Assembly: GCA_947495135.1 (NCBI GenBank)
Contig: CANLXN010000003.1
Location: 310,001-374,000, forward strand
Reading direction: 5' to 3'
Length of the DNA: 64,000 bases
Source of the DNA: an uncultured Flavobacteriaceae bacterium
GTDB lineage: Bacteria > Bacteroidota > Bacteroidia > Flavobacteriales > Flavobacteriaceae
Shown here piece after piece: positions 44,518-53,444 of this stretch (its first letter is position 1; the number at the start of each line of letters is the position of its first letter). The position numbers were made by a program, and so were the translations under genes. Under the pieces are notes generated by a model. That model saw only the letters and a program-made list of their open reading frames with translations. It had not been told where the DNA came from and did no database searches.

Positions 44518-46518
44518 TTACCTTTTTACGATCTGAACTATTTTTTGACCGTTTTCCGTTTCCAGTTTCAAGAAATACGCAGCAGGACTTAAGTCGCTTA
44601 CTGGAATTATTTGTTCCATCGAATTCCCTGCCGCTAAATTCTTCACAATTCTTCCGGCCACATCATAAATAACAACGCCTTTTAATTCTAGACCATTAGG
44701 ATTATTAATAAATAAGGCATCACCAAATGGGTTTGGAGCGATATTTAAGCTACTTAGCTCGTTCAGAAATTCGGTTGTACCTAACAATTCTTCCACTTCT
44801 AGTTCAAAAGTGCATGTACTTTCAACCCCGCTTGCGTCTGTAGCAGCTAGTTCGATAGTGAACGTTCCTACGTCTAAAGTCGTTCCTGGAGGGGGATTCT
44901 GGTTGAAAATAGTAACAGGATCTGTACAATTATCGGTTGCAGTGGCTGCTCCTGTCGCAAAATAATCTGGTAAAACATACGGCAGCGTTACCGTAATAGT
45001 TTGGTTGGCAGGGCAACTAATTTCAGGTGCTATCTCGTCGATAACCGTAACCGTTGCGGTACAGGTATCTGTATTGTTGTCATCATCGGTTACAGTAAGC
45101 GTAACGGTATTAGTTCCAAGATCATCACAATTGAAATTGGCCGTACTGAGCGATAAAGTGATAGATCCTTCAAGATCACCGGACCCATTATCGATGTCTT
45201 CTGGAGTAATGGTCGCATTACCTGACGCGTCCAATGAAACTGTAATGTCTTGACAAATCGCGATTGGATCCTGAGATGGAGGAATCGGTCTTCTAAAAGC
45301 ACGTGTACTTCCTTGCGGGATGCTAGTTCCGGATTGATTGTAGTAATCTCCCGCTGCAATGGTGGATCGATCACCACTCACTGAGGTTGAAAACCCGAAA
45401 TATTGGGTTTCTGTTTGCCCATTATCTTCGGCTTCAATATTATCACCGTCTTGTACCCAGCTAACTCCATTATAATCCAAGACTTGCACATATCCGTCAT
45501 TACCTGGGGCACCAACAATGATCGTATTTCCCGAATTATCTAAATGAAGAGACTCTCCGTAATCTTGGCTACTAGCTGTCCCATTTAGATCTTGTCCTCT
45601 TTGCACCCAGTCTGTACCATCGAACTCGAATATTTTAACCTGTCCACCAGAAACTCCGTTTCCATTGAACATTGGAGCTCCTACTGCCACGATATCCCCA
45701 CTGTTATTTAATGCTACACTTTGTCCAAACCTTCCAGAATTATCGGTTCCTTCCAAGATGCTTCCTTTTAAAATCCAATCGTTACTAGTCGCATCGTACG
45801 TAAATATGCTTGCCACACCAAGGGTAGTACCTCCAATTTTCGCTCCAGAAGATCCTATAGCAATGGTAAGTCCGTCTGCACTCATGGCCAAAGACGAGCT
45901 AAAAAATTCGTCCTCAACACTAGGAATTAAAGGATTGCCAAAAGTCTCCCAGGTATTACCGTTGAGCTGATATACCTTGATATAACCATTTACAACACCA
46001 TTCGATGATCCAACCATAATTCTATTTCCTGCATCGTTGATCGCCACATCATTTCCAAACCGATCTTGGTTAGTCTCACCCGTCAATGTCTGCCCAACTT
46101 GCTCCCAGTTACCCCCATTGAGTTCAAAAACTTGCCCATAACCTGGACCATCAGCGTTAGTTCCACCCTGAGGCGCTCCTACAATGTATCTACTGCCATC
46201 GGCGTTTAACTCGAGTGAAGCTCCTAACTTATCGCTAGAAAGAAAACCTTGCACTGCACTTCCATAGGGTTGCCAATTACTCCCATCCCATTGAAAGCAT
46301 CTAACTTGTCCAAAATTACTTCCACTACCGCTTCCAGATTGTCCCATATTATCGAAACGTTCTCCAATACAGAGCACATTTCCATCTTCACTAAGACTAC
46401 AAGAATAGCCAGAAAAATCTCCGGGAGATTCTCCATCAATATCTGCTCCTAATTGCGTGAGCTGTGCATGACCTATGATGGTAAAAAACAAAATTAAAAT
46501 TGAGATACTATTTTTCAT
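44518..46518 (-). CDS. T9SS type A cargo protein with FG-GAP-like repeats and HYR-like domains
   Basis: A 666-residue secreted protein (signal peptide ending near GHAQ, ~18). Residues ~20-400 carry seven or so FG-GAP-like repeats (LSEDGNVLCIGERFDN, ALNNSGDIVAVGAPMFN, LDNSGNTIIVGAPGND). Residues ~415-580 hold two Ig/HYR-like segments (DITVSLDASGNATITPEDIDNGS; ISCPANQTI). The end is a T9SS type A sorting domain: LNIAPNPFGDALFI ... VVIYDVAGRIV ... YFLKLETENGQ. It should be exported by the gliding-type secretion system and attached at the surface. Role unknown. Confidence 0.9.
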   Translation of the reverse strand: MKNSISILILFFTIIGHAQLTQLGADIDGESPGDFSGYSCSLSEDGNVLCIGERFDNMGQSGSGSGSNFGQVRCFQWDGSNWQPYGSAVQGFLSSDKLGASLELNADGSRYIVGAPQGGTNADGPGYGQVFELNGGNWEQVGQTLTGETNQDRFGNDVAINDAGNRIMVGSSNGVVNGYIKVYQLNGNTWETFGNPLIPSVEDEFFSSSLAMSADGLTIAIGSSGAKIGGTTLGVASIFTYDATSNDWILKGSILEGTDNSGRFGQSVALNNSGDIVAVGAPMFNGNGVSGGQVKIFEFDGTDWVQRGQDLNGTASSQDYGESLHLDNSGNTIIVGAPGNDGYVQVLDYNGVSWVQDGDNIEAEDNGQTETQYFGFSTSVSGDRSTIAAGDYYNQSGTSIPQGSTRAFRRPIPPSQDPIAICQDITVSLDASGNATITPEDIDNGSGDLEGSITLSLSTANFNCDDLGTNTVTLTVTDDDNNTDTCTATVTVIDEIAPEISCPANQTITVTLPYVLPDYFATGAATATDNCTDPVTIFNQNPPPGTTLDVGTFTIELAATDASGVESTCTFELEVEELLGTTEFLNELSSLNIAPNPFGDALFINNPNGLELKGVVIYDVAGRIVKNLAAGNSMEQIIPVSDLSPAAYFLKLETENGQKIVQIVKR

Positions 46519-46651
46519 TTGGGGTTATTTTTTTGCGAAATTAAGGAATTGAAGCTTATTTTTTCTCCCTTTGACAGAAAATGAATTTTGCGGGACTAGG
46601 CTACTTTTAGTAAATTGCGTTAAATAAAACCCCCAATCAAATCTCAAGACC

Positions 46652-47434
46652 ATGAAGTTCGAAAATGTACTTAGCAGCACTCAAGGTGCAATTACTATTA
46701 TTACTGTTAATAGACCAAATAAGCTCAACGCGCTTAATGTAGAAACCATCAAGGAATTGCACGATGCCATTTTAGAAGCGGATCAAAATCCAGAAACTAA
46801 AGTTATTATTTTAACTGGAAGTGGAGAAAAAGCCTTTGTTGCTGGAGCCGACATTAGTGAATTCGCAGATTTCTCCGTAAAACAAGGAGAAGGTCTCGCA
46901 GCTCAAGGGCAAGCATTATTGTTCGATTTTGTTGCGCATTTGGGAACACCTGTAATTGCAGCTATTAACGGCTTTGCTTTAGGTGGTGGTCTAGAATTAG
47001 CTATGGCTGCACATTTTAGACTTGCCAGTGACAACGCAAAAATGGGACTTCCGGAAGTATCTTTAGGTGTAATTCCAGGGTATGGTGGAACTCAGCGTTT
47101 ACCTCAACTTATAGGAAAAGGCCGCGCCATGGAGTTGATCATGACCGCAGGTATGATAGATGCACAACAAGCGTTGCAATACGGTTTGGTAAATCATGTC
47201 ACCACACAGGAAGAATTACTGCCAATGGCTGAAAAGATTGCTTCCAAGATAGCACGAAATTCATCGGTTGCCATAGGAGCGGCGATTGAAGCAATTAATG
47301 CTGGTTATGAAGATGGCGAAAATGGTTTTGATGCAGAAATTAATGCATTCGGTAAATGTTTTGGAACCGCAGATTTCCAAGAAGGGACACAGGCATTTTT
47401 AGAAAAAAGAAAACCAGCTTTTCCTGGAAACTAA
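46652..47434 (+). CDS. enoyl-CoA hydratase/isomerase family protein (crotonase)
   Basis: A 260-residue crotonase. Oxyanion-hole segments AFVAGADISEF and NGFALGGGLELAMA and catalytic-type glutamates in LELAMA and LPEVSLGVIPGYGGTQRL are present, consistent with hydration of trans-2-enoyl-CoA in beta-oxidation or a related pathway. No other fatty-acid or CoA-ester gene lies next to it, so the physiological substrate is not fixed. A TMEM175 gene follows 21 bp later. Confidence 0.92.
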   Translation: MKFENVLSSTQGAITIITVNRPNKLNALNVETIKELHDAILEADQNPETKVIILTGSGEKAFVAGADISEFADFSVKQGEGLAAQGQALLFDFVAHLGTPVIAAINGFALGGGLELAMAAHFRLASDNAKMGLPEVSLGVIPGYGGTQRLPQLIGKGRAMELIMTAGMIDAQQALQYGLVNHVTTQEELLPMAEKIASKIARNSSVAIGAAIEAINAGYEDGENGFDAEINAFGKCFGTADFQEGTQAFLEKRKPAFPGN

Positions 47435-47455
47435 ACACTAACACAACCACTTTAT

Positions 47456-48073
47456 TTGAAACAATTCAACTTTCCTACAGATCGCGTTTTTACTTTTACC
47501 GACGCTGTCTTCTCTATTGCTATTACCATTTTAGTGTTAGAAATTGGCGTTCCATCTCGGGCGCTTATTAAAAAAATTGGTTTCATGGGTGCGCTAGAAA
47601 ACCTGATCCCCAGTTTTATAGGCTTCTTTGTAAGCTTTATGGTAATTGCTCTTTATTGGAAATTTTATTTATCCTATTCGCGTTATATCACACAGTTTGA
47701 TGGAAAGCTATTTTGGTACAATATCTTTTTATTACTTTTTGTAGCGTTGCTTCCCTTTTCAACTGGCTTCTTTGTGGATAGTGTGTTTTATTTGGAACCT
47801 TATCTTTTCTACTGCGGAAATTTGATACTTCTGAGTTTTGTTCAATACCTGATGTTACGGTTAGTACTGAAACGAGCGAAACTCAAAATAGATCACCTTA
47901 GTTCAAAATGGCTTCGATACAGGGCGTTTACTACTTTTTTGGTTTGGGTAATGGCCTTTGTTTTGGCATTCTTTTTTCCTTTCATGGCACGAGTTTGTAT
48001 TGTTTTTATTTTTGTCTTTCAATTCTTCGGAAAGATTTATTTTCGAAGAAAAGCGCGCAAACAACTCGCATAA
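47456..48073 (+). CDS. TMEM175-family (DUF1211) membrane protein, putative K+ channel
   Basis: A 205-residue protein from a TTG start (MKQFNFPTDR) with six likely helices. The family signature is in helix 1: RVFTFTDAVFSIAITILVLEI (the FSD motif reads FTD here). Bacterial TMEM175 proteins form tetrameric potassium channels with weak K+/Na+ selectivity. It follows the crotonase gene by 21 bp, possibly co-transcribed without a functional link. Confidence 0.85.
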   Translation: MKQFNFPTDRVFTFTDAVFSIAITILVLEIGVPSRALIKKIGFMGALENLIPSFIGFFVSFMVIALYWKFYLSYSRYITQFDGKLFWYNIFLLLFVALLPFSTGFFVDSVFYLEPYLFYCGNLILLSFVQYLMLRLVLKRAKLKIDHLSSKWLRYRAFTTFLVWVMAFVLAFFFPFMARVCIVFIFVFQFFGKIYFRRKARKQLA

Positions 48074-48141
48074 AAGGCCAATGGCTATTAATCACTCAGC
48101 AAACTAAAAGTCCGTACAGCGTAGTTTAATTTCAAATACTA

Positions 48142-48173
48142 GGAATTATTCCAAATAAATATGGAATTATTCC
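48142..48173. promoter_or_regulatory. twin near-palindromes, probable operator of the radical SAM gene
   Basis: The 11-mer GGAATTATTCC occurs at 48142-48152 and again at 48163-48173, 21 bp apart centre to centre (two helical turns). Each is a near-palindrome. They lie just upstream of a -7 box at 48185-48192, where the -33 contact would normally be. Confidence 0.6.
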
Positions 48174-48184
48174 TAATTATAAAT

Positions 48185-48192
48185 TAACTTTG
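48185..48192 (+). promoter_or_regulatory. -7 promoter box for the radical SAM gene
   Basis: TAACTTTG matches TAnnTTTG, 26 bp before the ATG at 48219. No -33 TTG is present; the twin palindromes take that place, suggesting activator dependence. Confidence 0.5.
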
Positions 48193-48218
48193 ATAAAGTT
48201 CTCCTTTTTCAATGTTTT

Positions 48219-49286
48219 ATGCCTCAACAAATCAAGGGCCGTGGAGCCCAAAAGAAAGTACACAACCGGTTTTTTAAACTGGAACATGAGGTTCTAGACG
48301 AATTTCTCAATTTTTGTGAAACGGAAGGAGAATTGGTAGATCTTAATAAAACCAAATACATAGATGTATTCCCTAAGAGTTTTGTGAATGAAGTAAAAAG
48401 CCCTGATGTGGGGATGGAATTCTCCGCCAATCCTTATCAGGGTTGCGAACATGGCTGTGTTTACTGTTATGCCCGCAACAGCCATGAATACTGGGGTTAC
48501 GGAGCAGGGATTGATTTCGAAAGAAATATTCTGGTTAAAAAAAATGCTGCAAACTTGCTAGAGAAAAAAATAACGAGCAAGAACTGGCAAGGCAAGACCA
48601 TTGTGTTTTCCGGAAATACCGATTGCTACCAACCTATAGAACGCACATTAAAAATTACGCGGCAGTGCCTTGAAGTAATGCTTAAATGGAAACATCCTAC
48701 AGGCATTATCACTAAAAATTCGCTCATCCTCAGAGACCTTGATATTTTAAAAGAGCTAGCAGCCTTGAACGCTATTATTGTAAATATTTCAATCACTTCA
48801 CTGTCAGAAGATACGCGACGCTTGTTGGAACCGAGAACCGCTACCATTAAAAACAGGTTAAAAGCGGTCGAGATCCTCTCAGCAAACAACATTCCTGTGA
48901 ATGTAATGATGGCGCCCATTATACCTTCTCTCAACAGTCATGAAGTTCTACCCTTAGTTAAAAAAGTGTCCGAACTTGGTGCCAGAAGTGTGATCCATAC
49001 TATTGTGAGACTAAACGGACAAGTAGCGAGCCTTTTCGAAGATTGGGCGAAGAAAACCATGCCAGATCGAGCAGATCGAATGTTGCATCAAATTGCACAA
49101 TGTCATGGTGGTAGCCTCAACGATAGCAGATGGAGTTTGCGAATGAAAGGAGATGGTGTTATCTCAAAACAAATTGCAGATACCATGAAGCTTGCTAGAG
49201 CAAAGTATCTAAAAGACCGTAAAATGCCAACGCTGGATCGATCTCATTATTTACAATTAAAAAATCCTCAAACCAAGTTGTTTTAG
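48219..49286 (+). CDS. PA0069-type radical SAM protein
   Basis: A 355-residue radical SAM enzyme of the spore-photoproduct-lyase-like group. The [4Fe-4S] motif is CEHGCVYC (C76, C80, C83) within NPYQGCEHGCVYCYARNSHEYW. Other family segments are IVFSGNTDCYQPIE, SITSLSEDTRRLLEPRTA and VMMAPIIPSLNSHEV. N-terminal KGRGAQKKVHNRF is also typical. The reaction is unknown. Its stop touches the convergent HD gene's stop. The upstream twin palindromes imply specific regulation. Confidence 0.9.
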   Translation: MPQQIKGRGAQKKVHNRFFKLEHEVLDEFLNFCETEGELVDLNKTKYIDVFPKSFVNEVKSPDVGMEFSANPYQGCEHGCVYCYARNSHEYWGYGAGIDFERNILVKKNAANLLEKKITSKNWQGKTIVFSGNTDCYQPIERTLKITRQCLEVMLKWKHPTGIITKNSLILRDLDILKELAALNAIIVNISITSLSEDTRRLLEPRTATIKNRLKAVEILSANNIPVNVMMAPIIPSLNSHEVLPLVKKVSELGARSVIHTIVRLNGQVASLFEDWAKKTMPDRADRMLHQIAQCHGGSLNDSRWSLRMKGDGVISKQIADTMKLARAKYLKDRKMPTLDRSHYLQLKNPQTKLF

Positions 49287-49952
49287 TTACCGTTTCCCAT
49301 CCCACTCAGCAAAAAATTGATGAAGAAATCCTTCGAGATAAGCATGGCGTTCTTCCGCTAGTTTTTTACCTGTTTTAGTATTCATTCTATCCTTTAAAAG
49401 AAGTAGTTTTTCGTAAAAATGGTTAATGGTTGGCGCCGTAGACTTTTTGTACTCTTCAGGTGTCATATTTAACTGAAATGGAATACTCGGATCGTGAATC
49501 GCTCTGTTTTTAAATCCTCCATAATGAAAAGTACGCGCTATTCCTATTGCTCCCAATGCATCTAGTCTATCTGCATCTTGTACTACATCTAATTCTGGAG
49601 AAGTAAAAACCACCTTTTTATTACCTCCTTTGAATGAAATATTTTCAATAATATTTATAATATGTTCCTTGTTTTCTTCGGAAATATCCTCGTCGTGTAG
49701 AAATTCGCGTGCTTTTAAGGGGCCTATGGTCTCATCCCCATTATGAAACTTGGAGTCTGCAATATCGTGTAGGAGTGCACCAAGAGCAACTACTTCTTCA
49801 TTGACCTCTTCATATGCAGAAATTAGGAGCGCATTTTTATACACCCGTTCTATATGAAACCAGTCATGGCCTCCTTCGGCATCTTTAAGTTCTTCTTTTA
49901 CAAAAGCGATGGTATTTAAAATTAAAGATGAAGGAGTGGATGTCTTACTCAT
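49287..49952 (-). CDS. HD-domain phosphohydrolase
   Basis: A 221-residue HD-superfamily metal hydrolase: GGHDWFHIERVYKNAL (H29/H33), LLHDIADSKFH (H62-D63) and the distal D in VVQDADRLDALGAIG. Family members hydrolyse nucleotides or phosphorylated metabolites. Its ATG overlaps the plsC stop by 4 bp (ATGA-type), so it is translated with plsC. Substrate unknown. Confidence 0.88.
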   Translation of the reverse strand: MSKTSTPSSLILNTIAFVKEELKDAEGGHDWFHIERVYKNALLISAYEEVNEEVVALGALLHDIADSKFHNGDETIGPLKAREFLHDEDISEENKEHIINIIENISFKGGNKKVVFTSPELDVVQDADRLDALGAIGIARTFHYGGFKNRAIHDPSIPFQLNMTPEEYKKSTAPTINHFYEKLLLLKDRMNTKTGKKLAEERHAYLEGFLHQFFAEWDGKR

Positions 49953-50683
49953 ATTACAATGGCCTCGGTAATTTGTTGTTCTACTATTTTGATGAGCTCG
50001 AGAGGTTCGTACTCGCTTACTTTAAGTGGAGCATGTGCTTCAAATTTAACGTGTGATCCCAATCCCATTGGGAATTTCCCGTAGCGAATAGTCTTCCATG
50101 AGTTATTCACAGTAATTGGAATAACAATTGCGGACGGTATTTCAGCAAACAACGTTAGCAAACCCTTCGTCTGAAAAGGTTTGGGCACTCCATTTCTACT
50201 GCGGGTACCTTCTGGAAAAATAACAGCTGCCCGTTTATTAGTTTCAATATAATGCGCAAACTTTTTAATTGCCTTTATTGCTTCTACCGGTTTTTTACGA
50301 TCAATCAAAACAGAACCCCCATGTCTCAGATTATAAGAAACACTCGGAATTCCTTTACCCAACTCCTTTTTGCTTATGAATTTAGGGTGAAATTTGCGCA
50401 TAAACCATATAATTGGAGGAATATCGAACATGCTTTGATGGTTCGAAACTATAATCACTGGTTGACCGGTTGGGATGGGGTAATTATATTTAAAAGAGAA
50501 TCTAGTTCCAAGAATATTTTGACATCTCATCAAGAAGAATTGCAAAATATCAACGGTAGTCTTATGTGTTTGATAACCGAAAATATGAAGCGCCAACCAT
50601 TGAATAGGGTGAAAAATAACAAGCGTCATCCCGAAAAAAACGAAATAAATAATCGTAAGTGGATATGACAACAGTTTTAACAT
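49949..50683 (-). CDS. plsC: 1-acyl-sn-glycerol-3-phosphate acyltransferase
   Basis: A 244-residue membrane-associated acyltransferase that makes phosphatidic acid. The HX4D motif is NHQSMFD (H82, D87), followed by KKELGKGIPSV and FPEGTRSRNG, and the P/V-rich block PSAIVIPITVNNSWK. N-terminal hydrophobic segment ~5-30. It overlaps the HD gene by four bases. A bacilliredoxin gene lies upstream with a terminator between. Confidence 0.92.
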   Translation of the reverse strand: MLKLLSYPLTIIYFVFFGMTLVIFHPIQWLALHIFGYQTHKTTVDILQFFLMRCQNILGTRFSFKYNYPIPTGQPVIIVSNHQSMFDIPPIIWFMRKFHPKFISKKELGKGIPSVSYNLRHGGSVLIDRKKPVEAIKAIKKFAHYIETNKRAAVIFPEGTRSRNGVPKPFQTKGLLTLFAEIPSAIVIPITVNNSWKTIRYGKFPMGLGSHVKFEAHAPLKVSEYEPLELIKIVEQQITEAIVI

Positions 50684-50695
50684 CTTTCAAAAATA

Positions 50696-50726
50696 AAAAA
50701 CCGTTCCTTATAATTGTAAAGAACGG
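50696..50726 (-). terminator. terminator of the bacilliredoxin gene
   Basis: CCGTTC / GAACGG with flanking A/T pairs form the stem, 28 bp past the stop; the minus strand continues with T residues (A run at 50695-50700 on the + strand). Confidence 0.75.
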
Positions 50727-50753
50727 TTTAAATTTTATGTATTGTGTATTTAT

Positions 50754-51167
50754 CTACGAGCAAAACTCGTCGTAAGCACTCTTTAGGTTTTCTGAAATCA
50801 TATCTGCAGAACGTCCTTCAATATGATGACGCTCTAACATATGCACCAATTCACCATCTTTAAACAACGCCATAGAAGGCGAGCTTGGCGGAAAAGGAAC
50901 CATAGCAGAGCGAGCAGCGTCTACTGCTTCGCGATCAACACCTGCAAAAACGGTTACGAGGTTATTAGGAGTGTTTGCGTTTTGCAACGACATGCGAGCA
51001 CCTGGACGTGCATTTGCAGCCGCACATCCACAAACCGAATTTACAACTACTAAAGTCGTTCCTTCTTTTGCCAACGCATCAGCTACGTCTTGAGCTGTAT
51101 ATAATTCGGCGAAACCAATCTTTGTAAGATCTTCTCGCATTGGTTTTACTAATTCTGCTGGGTACAT
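50754..51167 (-). CDS. BrxA/BrxB-family bacilliredoxin
   Basis: A 137-residue thioredoxin-fold protein with the CGC motif in VVNSVCGCAAANARPG (C46, C48), the family hallmark. Other signatures: FAGVDREAV, MVPFPPSSPSMALFKDGELVHMLERH. In Firmicutes these proteins remove bacillithiol from oxidised proteins. Flavobacteria of this type are reported to have the family; whether this organism makes bacillithiol cannot be seen here. A -7 box lies 34 bp upstream. Confidence 0.92.
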   Translation of the reverse strand: MYPAELVKPMREDLTKIGFAELYTAQDVADALAKEGTTLVVVNSVCGCAAANARPGARMSLQNANTPNNLVTVFAGVDREAVDAARSAMVPFPPSSPSMALFKDGELVHMLERHHIEGRSADMISENLKSAYDEFCS

Positions 51168-51201
51168 ATTCTTCGATTTTTAGGGTAATACAATTTTGAG
51201 A

Positions 51202-51209
51202 CAAAGATA
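51202..51209 (-). promoter_or_regulatory. -7 promoter box for the bacilliredoxin gene
   Basis: The minus strand reads TATCTTTG (TAnnTTTG), 34 bp before the ATG at 51167. No -33 TTG at the usual spacing. Confidence 0.45.
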
Positions 51210-51342
51210 CGCCATTTTTCATTGTAAAATAAATGCATCGCCTTAAAATCAAGGAGTCCGCGCTACCTTTGAAGACAACAAATTGGAAGGATTAGAAAAA
51301 ATCCCCCAAGTGAAGCGTAACAATATTGATCTGCAGTTTACT

Positions 51343-51350
51343 TATCTTTG
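51343..51350 (+). promoter_or_regulatory. -7 promoter box for the TerB/DnaJ gene
   Basis: TATCTTTG followed by CACG, 31 bp before the ATG at 51382. A TTG lies upstream but with only a 14-bp spacer. Confidence 0.45.
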
Positions 51351-51381
51351 CACGTTTACGCATTAAAACTTTTACCACCAT

Positions 51382-52119
51382 ATGATTCGTTGGATTTTAG
51401 CACTTGTTGGACTCACATTATACAGATTCCCTGGTGCCGCCATAGGTTTTATCTTAGGCAGTATTATTGACAATATGATGGCGGGCAAAACCAAATCTAC
51501 AAGAAGAACCATCTTTAGTGAACCAAGGCAGAGAGTAACTCCAGCCGATTTCGAACTGAACCTCCTCTCCTTAGCGTCTTTAGTAATTAAAGCCGACGGT
51601 AATGTGAGCCAAACCGAGCTCGACTATGTTCGCAGATATTTCGTACAAGCCTATGGAAAAGAGAGAGCCAATGCTACGTTTAGAATGTTCAATGAGGTTA
51701 TTAAGAAACGAGAGGTATCTTCTCAACGCATCGGAGGTCTGCTTAGGCAAAGGATGCGATACGAATCCCGTCTTCAAGTAATTCACTTTTTATTTAGTAT
51801 CGCCAATGCAGACGGACATGTATCTCCTCCTGAAGTACAGGAGATCCATAAGATTGCCTCCTATCTTGGCATTCAATCCCGAGACCTGGAAAGTATCAAA
51901 GCAATGTTCTTCAAGAACCCAGATAGTGCCTATAAAATTTTGGAAATTGAACGTACAGCGACTCCAACCGAAATTAAAAAAGCGTACCGCCAAATGGTTA
52001 AAAAATATCACCCCGATAAGCTTACCCATATGGATGAAGCCTATAGAAAAGGAGCCGAAGAAAAATTCAAAAAGGTACAGGAAGCCTATGAGCAGTTGCA
52101 AAAAGAACGTAATTTCTAA
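51382..52119 (+). CDS. DjlA-like protein: membrane anchor, TerB domain, C-terminal J domain
   Basis: A 245-residue protein with an N-terminal membrane segment (~3-27, [16 protein letters not shown]), a TerB-like helical domain at ~55-165 ([40 protein letters not shown]), and a J domain at ~178-245 with the HPD tripeptide in KKYHPDKL. It should recruit a DnaK to the membrane, as DjlA does in E. coli. Length and order match DjlA. Confidence 0.9.
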   Translation: MIRWILALVGLTLYRFPGAAIGFILGSIIDNMMAGKTKSTRRTIFSEPRQRVTPADFELNLLSLASLVIKADGNVSQTELDYVRRYFVQAYGKERANATFRMFNEVIKKREVSSQRIGGLLRQRMRYESRLQVIHFLFSIANADGHVSPPEVQEIHKIASYLGIQSRDLESIKAMFFKNPDSAYKILEIERTATPTEIKKAYRQMVKKYHPDKLTHMDEAYRKGAEEKFKKVQEAYEQLQKERNF

Positions 52120-52229
52120 TGGGTCGATTTCTTCGTCATGTGCCTAAACTTTTTCAAATTCTTTTAACTTTCTAGTTATCTTCCTTCACTTCTTGTAAGG
52201 AAATTTAAATTTCAACAACTAACATTCTT

Positions 52230-52676
52230 ATGAAATCAATCCTATTATTATTCGTATTTGTGATCAGTTCTATTTCGGTAAACGCCCAAGAACATGTCAA
52301 TCTTAAAAAAGGTTATGCTGCAGAAGGCTACGATGTAGTTTCCTATTTTCAGAATAAAGCCCAGGAGGGGGATAAAAAATATGTTGGTGAGCACGATGGT
52401 ATTAAATACAAGTTCAGCAGTGCAGAAAACCTCGCGACCTTTTCCAATAATCCAGAAAAATTTATTCCTCAGTACGGAGGTTTCTGTGCCTACGCAGTTG
52501 CTAAAAATGGCAAGAAAGTAGGTGTAGATCCAAAGACATTTGTAATCACAGATGGTAAATTATACTTATTTTATAATAGTTGGGGTGTTAATACCCTTGA
52601 AAAGTGGAATGAGGAAGACCCGTCGTCTCTTCAGCAAAAAGCCGACAAGAAATGGGATGTGATTCTCGATAATTAA
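52230..52676 (+). CDS. secreted YHS-domain protein
   Basis: A 148-residue protein with signal peptide (ending at VNAQ, ~20). The YHS-like domain spans ~25-95: KKGYAAEGYDVVSYFQNKA, YKFSSAENLATFSNNPEKFIPQYGGFCAYAVA. The C-terminal part (VDPKTFVITDGKLYLFYN) is typical of this periplasmic subgroup. YHS domains may bind metal; its neighbour downstream is a metal-uptake operon, but a link is only suggestive. Confidence 0.88.
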   Translation: MKSILLLFVFVISSISVNAQEHVNLKKGYAAEGYDVVSYFQNKAQEGDKKYVGEHDGIKYKFSSAENLATFSNNPEKFIPQYGGFCAYAVAKNGKKVGVDPKTFVITDGKLYLFYNSWGVNTLEKWNEEDPSSLQQKADKKWDVILDN

Positions 52677-52772
52677 GTTTTTGTTTTCAGGAATTTTAAC
52701 TATTCACAGAATGTGTGTTTCAGTTTTTAGGCAAGGCTAAAAATAAAAACAGTACATATCAAAAAATAGTTT

Positions 52773-52780
52773 TACCTTTG
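52773..52780 (+). promoter_or_regulatory. -7 promoter box for the metal-uptake operon
   Basis: TACCTTTG (TAnnTTTG), followed by CCGTCT and the mntR-like ATG at 52787. It lies inside the longest possible frame (from 52715), so that longer start is unlikely. No -33 TTG seen. Confidence 0.5.
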
Positions 52781-52786
52781 CCGTCT

Positions 52787-53443
52787 ATGTTTTCATTGGC
52801 AGAAGAGAATTATTTAAAGACCATTTATCATTTGGAGCAGGATTCTGTGGGAGGTGTAAGCACAAACGCTATTGCCGAACGCATGGAGACCAAGCCTTCA
52901 TCTGTTACAGACATGGTGCAGAAGCTAGCCGAAAAGGAATTGCTTCTTTACAAAAAATACAAAGGAACTGCACTTACCCCAAGCGGTAGAAAAATTGCTG
53001 CTAGTGTAATTCGCAAACACCGTCTTTGGGAAGTTTTTCTTGTAGATAAACTAGACTTCCATTGGGATGAGGTTCATGAAATAGCAGAACAGCTAGAGCA
53101 TATTCATTCCGAAAAACTCATTACCAGATTAGATAACTTTCTGGGTAACCCAGACTTCGATCCACACGGTGATCCTATTCCAGATAAGAACGGAAATTTC
53201 AAAGCCACCGAAAAAAAGCTCCTCTCCGAATTGAGAAAAAAACAACGCGGAGTATGCGTTGGAGTGAGAGAGACCGGTAGCGAGTTTCTTCAGTACCTCG
53301 ACAAGCGGAATATTACCATTGGCACAAAAATCTTAGTGCTAGGGAAGGAGTTTTTCGATGGTTCTATGATTATTCAAGTGGGACAAGATCAATACTTCAT
53401 TTCAAATAAAATAGCCGAAAATTTATACGTACAAACTACATAA
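52787..53443 (+). CDS. mntR: DtxR/MntR-family metal-dependent repressor
   Basis: A 218-residue regulator from ATG 52787 (MFSLAEENYLKTIYHLE); the longer frame adds 24 residues that overlap the promoter. It has a winged helix (TNAIAERMETKPSSVTDMVQKLAEK), a dimerisation/metal domain (RKHRLWEVFL; VHEIAEQLEHI) and a C-terminal FeoA/SH3-like domain. At the position of DtxR Cys102 it has Glu, as in MntR, which points to Mn(II) sensing. It is the first gene of the operon, one base before the first barrel gene, so it probably represses its own operon. Confidence 0.88.
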   Translation: MFSLAEENYLKTIYHLEQDSVGGVSTNAIAERMETKPSSVTDMVQKLAEKELLLYKKYKGTALTPSGRKIAASVIRKHRLWEVFLVDKLDFHWDEVHEIAEQLEHIHSEKLITRLDNFLGNPDFDPHGDPIPDKNGNFKATEKKLLSELRKKQRGVCVGVRETGSEFLQYLDKRNITIGTKILVLGKEFFDGSMIIQVGQDQYFISNKIAENLYVQTT

Positions 53444-53444
53444 C

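Noticed and set aside
52715-52786. 24-residue N-terminal extension of the mntR-like gene
   Set aside because: It overlaps the -7 box at 52773-52780 and has no similarity to DtxR/MntR N-termini, which begin at the ATG 52787 segment.
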